Shown: piece after piece, positions 7,682 to 13,643 of the stretch | Numbering within the stretch: position 1 is the stretch's first letter | How the letters are laid out: each line of letters starts with the position of its first letter | DNA from: JAWPMT01 sp964653795 | Lineage (GTDB): Bacteria; Bacteroidota; Bacteroidia; Cytophagales; Cyclobacteriaceae | Assembly (NCBI GenBank): GCA_964653795.1 | Contig: CAZZHO010000118.1 | Location: 1-13,643, forward strand | DNA: 13,643 bases | Direction: 5' to 3' | Notes under the pieces: model-generated | Databases searched by the model: none | What the model was told of the DNA's origin: nothing | The model's input: only the letters and a program-made list of their open reading frames with translations | Position numbers and translations under genes: made by a program

Positions 7682-8002
7682 CTAGTAAACATAATCTACA
7701 TGTGGTAATTTACTGCCATCTGGAATTTCTATTTCTACATCCGAGTCGCAGCCAACTTGACAACTCAGCCGTTCGCCTTCCAAGAGTCTCCCTTGCTGAT
7801 TAAACTTTAATTCTGATGGAGTAAAAACATCTGGAGTTAAGTCGCCAGAGAGTAATCTGACCTTGCAAGTTGTACATCTACCTTTACCGCCGCACGCATG
7901 CATGATATCTGCGTGTTGCAATAAAATCGATAACAGTTTCGTATTTTTATCAACAATTCTAATCGGATTTATCGTTAGGTTTTTGACTCTTATCTCAGAC
8001 AT
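7682..8002 (-). CDS. 2Fe-2S ferredoxin (plant/adrenodoxin-like fold)
   Basis: This small electron carrier (106 residues from ATG 8002) binds a 2Fe-2S cluster. In the numbering from ATG 8002, the cluster ligands are Cys37, Cys43 and Cys46 (HACGGKGRCTTCKV, the C-x5-C-x2-C pattern) and Cys81 (ERLSCQ), with Cys85 as an additional nearby cysteine. The spacing and the ACGGKGRCTTC core match the single-domain 2Fe-2S ferredoxins common in Bacteroidota. The frame can be read from a TTG at 8008 adding two residues (M-K), but the ATG is preferred. The gene is the first of the leftward run and its start is only 20 bases from the divergent start of the acidic hypothetical gene. Its stop abuts the tdk start. 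The redox partner cannot be told from context. Confidence 0.92.
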   Translation of the reverse strand: MSEIRVKNLTINPIRIVDKNTKLLSILLQHADIMHACGGKGRCTTCKVRLLSGDLTPDVFTPSELKFNQQGRLLEGERLSCQVGCDSDVEIEIPDGSKLPHVDYVY

Positions 8003-8022
8003 TTTCAATTAAAGCAGACTTG

Positions 8023-9249
8023 ATGAACGTAACATTCAACGAGGATTTTGTAGCAAAATATAAAAGCTCATTCACTGAACAAGTTCTTTCAAATGCATTC
8101 GAGTCGGTAAGTTCCATGTCAGGCAAGGATTTGGTCAATATTACGCCATGCAAGCAGCTAAATTTTTTCATCCTTAAGGATTTATTTACAAAATGGCAGG
8201 GCGAAATGAAGGCCCTTGAAAGCCCGTATTTCAACTTCAAAGCTCCAGAGGTTCGAAAGGCTATGACCCAGTTTATGAACACGCTATCCAGGCACATTGA
8301 AGTTGACAGGGATGCACTTGGTCCTTTGATAGAAAATGCACTGGAAGACTGTATTCTTATCTCAATACAGCCTGCAGCGTTTATAAAAAAAGAATTGCTT
8401 GATCGTTCATCTCAGGAGTATTCATTAAAACATGTAAAACCCCTATTGAAGTATATTAAAGTGCTTAATGAGGAGTTTGATGACTTTTTTGAAGCACAGG
8501 CTAATGGTACGTACGAGGATGTCTTTGAGATAGCAACGGATTATTTTGCTGATGTAGATCTTACACCGGCTCAAGACGCTATCTTCTCAGAGATGTCTCA
8601 ACTGCAGCAGATTGAGATGTCAGACCTATTGGTCCCGGATGAGTTGGAAGATGTCATTGCTTTTGACGAAGACGAATTAGATGAAGAGGAGACCACTAGC
8701 TCTAAGGCAGAGCCCATGGTTGTTGAGGAAGAGCTGACGGAAGACCCAAAAGAGCAAGAGATAGACCAAGAGATTGAATCAGTGCAGGAGGAGACAATTA
8801 CCGAGGAAAAGGAAGATCCTGTCGTAGAGGAAGGAGTTCCTGATGATTTAGAAGAGTCAGATGAGCTTATTTCTACTGAAGAGGCATCCAGCGAGATTCC
8901 CCCATCTGATACTAGTGAGTCTTCCGATTCGACCGAACCAGGTGAGACCTTGAACGATCAGTTCACAAATGACACAGAACAAACTGTAGCTGAGCATTTG
9001 GAAGAAACTCAAGCTGTAGACGGCATGCTAGCCTCTATTTCCCTGAACCAACAATATATGTTTGCTCAGGAATTGTATGGGGGAGATGCGAATGCTTTTC
9101 AAAGTTCAATTAATACGATAGATAACATTGGGTCATTTGATGATGCTGTTGAACATTTAGTGACCAACTATGCCAAGAAGTTCGATTGGGATATGAATTC
9201 GGATGAGGTAAAAGAATTGCTTAAAATTATATTCAGAAAGTTTCGCTAA
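8023..9249 (+). CDS. Unnamed protein: N-terminal helical domain, long acidic linker, small C-terminal module
   Basis: I do not recognise a named function. The 408-residue protein has no signal peptide or membrane segment, so it is probably cytoplasmic. Residues 1 to about 200 look folded and mostly helical, with conserved-looking stretches ITPCKQLNFFILKDLF and ESPYFNFKAPEV, then FMNTLSRHIEVDRD. Residues 210-309 are a disordered-looking acidic linker: by count 42 of 100 are Asp or Glu, with 3 Lys and no Arg. Residues about 333-408 form a compact C-terminal module (ISLNQQYMFAQELYGGDANAF..., ending in EVKELLKIIFRKFR). From memory both ends resemble unannotated proteins seen in other Bacteroidota; this is recollection, not a search. 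ATG 8023 is preferred over the TTG just before it. The start is 20 bases from the divergent ferredoxin and the stop overlaps the rodA stop, so it is a single-gene unit. Confidence 0.85.
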   Translation: MNVTFNEDFVAKYKSSFTEQVLSNAFESVSSMSGKDLVNITPCKQLNFFILKDLFTKWQGEMKALESPYFNFKAPEVRKAMTQFMNTLSRHIEVDRDALGPLIENALEDCILISIQPAAFIKKELLDRSSQEYSLKHVKPLLKYIKVLNEEFDDFFEAQANGTYEDVFEIATDYFADVDLTPAQDAIFSEMSQLQQIEMSDLLVPDELEDVIAFDEDELDEEETTSSKAEPMVVEEELTEDPKEQEIDQEIESVQEETITEEKEDPVVEEGVPDDLEESDELISTEEASSEIPPSDTSESSDSTEPGETLNDQFTNDTEQTVAEHLEETQAVDGMLASISLNQQYMFAQELYGGDANAFQSSINTIDNIGSFDDAVEHLVTNYAKKFDWDMNSDEVKELLKIIFRKFR

Positions 9250-10511
9250 CGACGCTGTAGCACCTGCATCCTCTGAGCGTCAAGTTTCAGAAGGATAAAT
9301 AGTAAGATTGTAAAGGCCCAAAGGCTCGATCCTCCGTAGCTTATAAAAGGAAGTGGGATACCAATTACTGGGAAAAGGCCTACGGTCATAGAGATATTTA
9401 CAACAGTGTGAAACAGGATGATACAAGCTACACCATATCCGTAGACTCGGGCAAAGGCCGATTTTTGGCGGTCGGCTATGCTCAGAATCCGCATTAGCAA
9501 AGTGCCAAAAAGTACTAGTACCAGAGTTGTGCCGAACCATCCATATTCTTCGCCAATAGTGCAAAATATGAAATCAGTAGTTTGAGCTGGAACAAAATCA
9601 AATTTGGTTTGGGTACCGTTCAAAAACCCTTTTCCGGTAATGCCACCTGAGCCGATTGCAATCTTGGACTGAGTCACATTCCATCCTACACCAAGAGGAT
9701 CTTGTCCAGGGTTGACCAAAAGTTGTATTCGTCTTTGCTGATGAGGTTTCAACACGTCATTCAATACGAAATCCACACTGAAGACCGTAATGAGAAATAC
9801 TACACAAGTAGCACCGATGATAGCAATCTGCTGGAAAGTCCTTTTTGAAAAACCAATAGCCAAAGCCGTAAGCGTGAAAATACTAATGACCAGTGCAGTT
9901 TTCGGGATCAAAAGTGTTAGTAGGAATAGCAGAATGAAAACCAAGGGTATGATAAGAAATATTGGACTCATACCTTCTTTGAATAAGACCAAAATCAAGG
10001 ATGAAAATACCAAGGCGGTCCCTGCATCACCTTGAAAAACTATTAGTGCCATAGGGAGTAAGAAAATCCCTGCAGCTGTAATAAGTGTTTTTAGGTCACG
10101 CAGATCATTCTTGTTACTCAAATAGCCAGCAAGAGCTAAAACGGTTGCAAACTTTGAAAATTCAGAGGGCTGAAGCCTGAAACCACCAATTTGGAACCAA
10201 GACCTTGAACCCGCTACCTCAGTACCAAACAACAACACTAATAGTAATAGCAATATGATTACGGCATAAAGGACCCATGAGAAAGTCATGAATAACTTGG
10301 AGTCCAGTAGTAGAATTGCACCAAAAATGAGTACCGAACAAAAAATGAAAATAATCTGCTTGCCTGGTCGCTGACTTACATCAAGAGCAGAGAAAGTGGA
10401 GTTTGGATCATAGTCTGCCGCGTAAATATTGACCCAGCCAATGATGACGAGGGCGAAGAAAATGGCCACTGTAACCCAATCTATTCTATTCAGTAGTCTC
10501 TCGTCGCGCAT
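9246..10511 (-). CDS. rodA: Rod-shape SEDS peptidoglycan polymerase RodA
   Basis: RodA is the membrane glycosyltransferase that polymerises lipid II during side-wall elongation, working with PBP2. The 421-residue protein is almost entirely hydrophobic helices. SEDS motifs are clear: GSRSWF (101-106), LQPSEFSK (113-120), QGDAGTALVF (160-169), DPLGVGWNVTQSKIAIGSGG (271-290), GKGFLNGTQTKFDFVP (293-308), TTDFIF (311-316, with the conserved Asp313 thought essential in this family), GEEYGW and the terminal PFISYGGSS (388-396). It is about 50 residues longer than the 370-residue E. coli protein. The extra length lies between residues 170 and 250, where two more hydrophobic segments can be seen. The ATG lies 26 bases inside the end of mrdA, and the stop overlaps the stop of the convergent hypothetical gene. 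Confidence 0.96.
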   Translation of the reverse strand: MRDERLLNRIDWVTVAIFFALVIIGWVNIYAADYDPNSTFSALDVSQRPGKQIIFIFCSVLIFGAILLLDSKLFMTFSWVLYAVIILLLLLVLLFGTEVAGSRSWFQIGGFRLQPSEFSKFATVLALAGYLSNKNDLRDLKTLITAAGIFLLPMALIVFQGDAGTALVFSSLILVLFKEGMSPIFLIIPLVFILLFLLTLLIPKTALVISIFTLTALAIGFSKRTFQQIAIIGATCVVFLITVFSVDFVLNDVLKPHQQRRIQLLVNPGQDPLGVGWNVTQSKIAIGSGGITGKGFLNGTQTKFDFVPAQTTDFIFCTIGEEYGWFGTTLVLVLFGTLLMRILSIADRQKSAFARVYGYGVACIILFHTVVNISMTVGLFPVIGIPLPFISYGGSSLWAFTILLFILLKLDAQRMQVLQRR

Positions 10512-12294
10512 TGGTAAAAATTCCGTTCAAAACATACTCCTCTAACCAAGGTCTGGAAATCTCTCCTTTCAAATAGTACTCAATCAATAAGCTAGCCGTA
10601 CTTGCTGCTGCTCTACCTCCTTGTCCCGCGTTTTCGACATAAGCGGCTATGGCGATTTTGGGATCTTCTTTGGGAGCAAAACCCATGAAACCAGAGTGAT
10701 CTGGATAAGGCGGGTTTTCAACAGTACTTGTTTTGCCACATATTGCGATATCTGGTATGTAGGCTCTGATACCTGATCCTTGTTGAATCACCTTTTCCAT
10801 TCCATCAATCACCACATCATAGTGTTTAGCATTAATGCCCACATCATTTCTGCTCAGACTGACGGCTTCACCGTCTATGCTCTTTACCATATGAGGTTGA
10901 ATGTAATAGCCTCTATTTGCTAAAATCACTCCCAGATTCGCCATTTGTAGAGGAGTGACCAAAAGTTCTCCTTGACCTATGCTCAGTGAATAGATGTTTG
11001 AGAACCTCCAGCGGTTGGTTCCATATATCCTATCATACCTTTCCAATGTAGGAATGTAACCTTTGCTTTCTCCTGGAATATCGAGACCTAATTTCCTTCC
11101 TAATCCAAACTTATTGAGGTACTCCCTCCATTTTTCAAGGCCTACCCTGGTATTGAGATACTGGTTTTTATTTTCACCGCTTAAGATGACCCTTCTAAAG
11201 ACTTGATAGAAAAAGTTATTTGAAGAGTATGTAATGGCTCTGGTGATGTCGTATTCTCCCGGAGGAGCCAAGTCACCTATCAGGGATCCATCATTATAAA
11301 TCCTCTCAAAGGGCCTAACCTGATTTTCTTCCAGTGCGACCAGTGCTTGTACCGTTTTGAACATCGATCCTGGTGGGTACATTGCTTGAATAGGTCGGTT
11401 AAAGAGGGGCTTCAACGAATCTTGCTGCAGCATCCGGAAGTTTTCGCTGAATTGCCTTCCAGTAAGAAGAGTTGGGTCGTAACCTGGGGCTGAAACAAAG
11501 GCTAATACCTCACCTGAGGAGGGCTCTATTGCCACAACACTTCCTCTCTTATTTTCCAACAGTTTTTCAGCATACTGCTGGAGTTTCAGGTCCAAAGTGA
11601 TTTGGATATCTTTTCCTGGGACCGGAAGGGTATCAAAAGAGCCATCTCTAAAATCTCCTTGTACCATACCTCTTACATTCACCATTTTAAAGGTTGTCCC
11701 CCTATTGCCGCGTAGTTCAGGTTCATATTGCCTTTCTAGACCGCTTATGCCAACATAGTCCCCTCCTCGGTAAAAGCCCGTAGTATCAGAAGACAACATT
11801 CTGGACGAGATCTCACCCACATAGCCCAGAGCATTGCTCATGGTGGAGTAGTTATATGACCGATAGGTACGAGTTCTGACATAGAACCCACGCACTTTCC
11901 CAATTTGATCTTGAATTTTGGCGAATTGAACTGGCGAAATTTGTGTGTCAAAAGTTGAGGGTAGCAGAGAGGAGTAGCGCTTGGCTTTTCGTATCCGTTC
12001 CGTGTACTCTCCGGGTTTCAGTCCTAGTAGAGAAATGACAGTAGTGGAGTCCCTAAGATCTACCTCCTTAGGGACTACCATCAAGTCATAGATCGGATCA
12101 TTATGGGCTATTAGATTATTATTTCGGTCGAATATCAGTCCTCTGTAGGGATACTCGATGATTTTCTGTACGATATTGTTTTCTGCAGCGAGTTTATAGT
12201 CATCGGCCAATACCTGAAGGAAAAAGAGCCTGACTATGAGTCCTCCAATCAAAAAGATGACTATAAATCTGATGATTAGAGGTTGCTCTTTCAT
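10486..12294 (-). CDS. mrdA: Penicillin-binding protein 2 (elongasome transpeptidase MrdA)
   Basis: PBP2 is the class B transpeptidase that cross-links new glycan made by RodA in the side wall. The 602-residue protein has one N-terminal membrane helix (about residues 7-28), a pedestal/dimerisation region (about 45-225, with YPYRGLIFDRNNN and the VGISGLERQYEPELRG stretch) and a transpeptidase domain (about 245-575). Catalytic motifs are Ser310-x-x-Lys313 (PPGSMFKT), Ser357-x-Asn359 (YSSNN) and, in the third position, Lys521-Thr522-Ser523 (CGKTSTVENP) where almost all PBPs have Lys-Thr-Gly. Otherwise the region (DHSGFMGFAP, IAAYVENAGQGGRAAA) is normal, so the gene does not look decayed. The start overlaps the mreD stop as ATGA. 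The 3' end overlaps rodA by 26 bases. Confidence 0.96.
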   Translation of the reverse strand: MKEQPLIIRFIVIFLIGGLIVRLFFLQVLADDYKLAAENNIVQKIIEYPYRGLIFDRNNNLIAHNDPIYDLMVVPKEVDLRDSTTVISLLGLKPGEYTERIRKAKRYSSLLPSTFDTQISPVQFAKIQDQIGKVRGFYVRTRTYRSYNYSTMSNALGYVGEISSRMLSSDTTGFYRGGDYVGISGLERQYEPELRGNRGTTFKMVNVRGMVQGDFRDGSFDTLPVPGKDIQITLDLKLQQYAEKLLENKRGSVVAIEPSSGEVLAFVSAPGYDPTLLTGRQFSENFRMLQQDSLKPLFNRPIQAMYPPGSMFKTVQALVALEENQVRPFERIYNDGSLIGDLAPPGEYDITRAITYSSNNFFYQVFRRVILSGENKNQYLNTRVGLEKWREYLNKFGLGRKLGLDIPGESKGYIPTLERYDRIYGTNRWRFSNIYSLSIGQGELLVTPLQMANLGVILANRGYYIQPHMVKSIDGEAVSLSRNDVGINAKHYDVVIDGMEKVIQQGSGIRAYIPDIAICGKTSTVENPPYPDHSGFMGFAPKEDPKIAIAAYVENAGQGGRAAASTASLLIEYYLKGEISRPWLEEYVLNGIFTNARRETTE

Positions 12295-12803
12295 AACCTT
12301 CTCTGTTTGTTAGTTAACAGGAAGTTGCTGGTTAAAACAAGGAATGATGAAAGCAAAGTGCTCCAAAGAATTCTTTTGAAAACGAGGAAAAAAGGACTTA
12401 GGGATCCATTTTCCAAGATGAAAATCATGGAATGATGTAGAAGAACCAAAGGAACTATGAAAAGTAAAAACCTGCTCCCTCCGAAATCATGTACTGAAAC
12501 CCGTTGTAACTCATCTCGCCCTCCAATTACTGTATTTAGCCAAGACAACCTCACAAAACAGAATAGAACAGAGGCCGAGGCATGTATACCCGGGGTATTG
12601 GAGAAGATGTCAATCAGCAGCCCCGTGAAGAAGCCAATTGTCATAGTTGTTATTACATTTTGGTTGGTTGGTAGCAATGCCAAAAAGCCGACATAGAAGA
12701 AGGCAAAGGCTACATCAGATAAAACGAACCGGTATAAAACCAGGATTTGCAAAACCACATAGACCAAAAAGGAGACAATAACCTCTGTCGATTTAGATCT
12801 CAT
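12291..12803 (-). CDS. mreD: Rod-shape-determining membrane protein MreD
   Basis: MreD is a small integral membrane protein of the elongasome that works with MreC to position and activate RodA-PBP2. The 170-residue protein is mostly hydrophobic and can be read as about five membrane segments, starting with VIVSFLVYVVLQILVLYRF (residues 8-26) and including FFTGLLIDIFSNTPGIHASASVL, whose G-x-x-x-D-x-x-x-x-x-P-G-x-H pattern is typical of MreD. Sequence conservation in this family is low, so identification rests on that pattern, size and position between mreC and mrdA. Both junctions are ATGA overlaps of 4 bases, pointing to translational coupling along the cluster. Confidence 0.93.
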   Translation of the reverse strand: MRSKSTEVIVSFLVYVVLQILVLYRFVLSDVAFAFFYVGFLALLPTNQNVITTMTIGFFTGLLIDIFSNTPGIHASASVLFCFVRLSWLNTVIGGRDELQRVSVHDFGGSRFLLFIVPLVLLHHSMIFILENGSLSPFFLVFKRILWSTLLSSFLVLTSNFLLTNKQRRL

Positions 12804-13615
12804 AGCTCCAAAGTCGTTACGTATTCGAGGCTATCTATCTCATCCTTGTTTGGGTTGATTACTACGTGCGTGTATTCCAAGGATGTAATGTCTACTGATA
12901 AAGTAGCTTTTACATCGTAAAATGGTGATTCGTTCCGGAGTTCTATGGCATCTACTACTCCGACTATTACCCCTTCAGGGAATACGGAATTATAGCCTGA
13001 AGTTTCGATTGTATCTCCCTTTTCTAAGGCAATGTGTCTAGGGATATATTTTATAGAGATAGTGCGGAAGTCCTGTTCCTCCCATTGGGCAGTACATAGA
13101 GTACCCAGTCTTTTGACCCTGCAACTGGTTAGGATTGAAGGATTTAGAATAGAGGATACAGCGCTGTATTTCTTTGAAACTGCGTGCACTCGGCCAACAA
13201 TGCCATCTGATGAGATTACCCCCATGCCTGGTTTTATTCCATCCTCTTCTCCAATATTGAGGGTAAGAAAATTCCTGCTTCTACGATAAGATTTGTTGAT
13301 CACCTTAGCTGGAAGTATCTCGTACTTAACTTCTATGGAGTCAACATTAGATCGGTTTCTGACCATATCGGCCATTTGTCTTCGCAAATTGGCGTTCTGT
13401 TCGGCAAGCAACCTATTTGTTTCACGCAATTGGACAAAATCGCCAATATTTTCACTGAATGCATTAATGCTTCCGCTGATTCTATTGGAAGAATTGAAAA
13501 AAGATGACCCGTAAAAACTGTTGGTATTAAGAATTAAAATGAAGCATAGAAGCTGCAAAGCCCCAAAGTAGGCTATAACCCTATTTCGATATAAAAAATC
13601 GAGGAGACTCCTCAT
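12800..13615 (-). CDS. mreC: Rod-shape-determining protein MreC
   Basis: MreC is a bitopic inner-membrane protein with a periplasmic scaffold domain that binds and activates PBP2. The 271-residue protein has a short basic cytoplasmic N terminus, one membrane helix (about residues 13-30, VIAYFGALQLLCFILILN), a coiled coil (about 45-85, with LRETNRLLAEQNANLRRQM) and a beta-rich periplasmic domain (about 98-255). The latter contains the family pattern INKSYRRSRNFLTLNIG, GIKPGMGVISSDGIVGRV (127-143) and, further on, the DTIETSGYNSVFPEGVIVG stretch. Length is normal for Bacteroidota. The ATG at 13615 directly follows the mreB stop (TAGATG), and the stop overlaps the mreD start by 4 bases. Confidence 0.96.
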   Translation of the reverse strand: MRSLLDFLYRNRVIAYFGALQLLCFILILNTNSFYGSSFFNSSNRISGSINAFSENIGDFVQLRETNRLLAEQNANLRRQMADMVRNRSNVDSIEVKYEILPAKVINKSYRRSRNFLTLNIGEEDGIKPGMGVISSDGIVGRVHAVSKKYSAVSSILNPSILTSCRVKRLGTLCTAQWEEQDFRTISIKYIPRHIALEKGDTIETSGYNSVFPEGVIVGVVDAIELRNESPFYDVKATLSVDITSLEYTHVVINPNKDEIDSLEYVTTLEL

Positions 13616-13643
13616 CTAGGTCATCAATACAGCTTTGTAAGAC
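13616..13643 (-). CDS. mreB: C-terminal end of MreB (actin-like rod-shape protein); rest outside the window
   Basis: Only the last eight codons and the stop are present. On the minus strand they read SYKAVLMT and TAG (stop at 13618-13616), a tail of the kind seen at the end of Bacteroidota MreB proteins. The position directly upstream of mreC, with no space between stop and start, is the usual place for mreB. The call rests on this short tail and on synteny, so it is less certain than the others. Confidence 0.75.

Noticed and set aside
8054..8093. Possible leftward promoter for the ferredoxin gene (TATATTTTG with a TTTG upstream)
   Set aside because: The inner spacing is one base too long and the gap to TTTG is 27 rather than about 19 bases, so it does not fit the Bacteroidota consensus.
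9251..9281. Inverted repeat GACGCT...AGCGTC just past the acidic-protein stop, considered as a terminator
   Set aside because: The stem is only 6 bp with a 19-base loop and no T tract, and it lies within rodA coding sequence.

Overview
The window looks like a chromosomal stretch from a member of the Bacteroidota, most likely the order Cytophagales (inferred; no 16S is present). The signs are a BamA followed by tandem OmpH/Skp genes, a PorZ-type surface protein with a type IX secretion (T9SS) C-terminal domain, an mreBCD-mrdA-rodA block in the usual order, and starts without clear Shine-Dalgarno sequences, as is common in this phylum. A run of exactly 100 N (2618-2717) marks a scaffold join, so this is a draft or metagenome-derived assembly. 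No rRNA, tRNA, CRISPR array, insertion sequence or phage gene was seen.

Region 1 (1-2382, + strand): the 3' part of bamA (outer-membrane beta-barrel insertase), then two OmpH/Skp-like periplasmic chaperone genes, ended by a strong hairpin terminator (2358-2382). Region 2 (2381-8002, - strand, read right to left): a tight run of 2Fe-2S ferredoxin, thymidine kinase (tdk), porZ, recO, an isopenicillin-N-synthase-family Fe(II)/2-oxoglutarate oxygenase and chrA (broken by the N gap). Most junctions overlap or abut, so one polycistronic unit is likely. Region 3 (8023-9249, + strand): a single unnamed gene for an acidic, three-part protein, with its start only 20 bp from the ferredoxin start and its stop overlapping the rodA stop. 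Region 4 (9246-13643, - strand): the rod-shape/elongasome cluster, transcribed as mreB (only the last codons are in the window), mreC, mreD, mrdA (PBP2) and rodA.

The genes fit a cell-envelope theme. BamA and Skp-like chaperones assemble outer-membrane proteins. PorZ works with the T9SS to place cargo on the cell surface. MreBCD, PBP2 and RodA build the lateral peptidoglycan wall. Tdk, RecO and the ferredoxin are housekeeping functions threaded between them.

I found no clearly new multi-gene system. The points most worth a second look are: PBP2 with Lys-Thr-Ser in place of the near-invariant Lys-Thr-Gly motif; the unnamed acidic protein squeezed between divergent and convergent neighbours; RodA with an apparent two-helix expansion; the porZ gene set inside a housekeeping run; and the assembly gap that removes most of the second half of ChrA.
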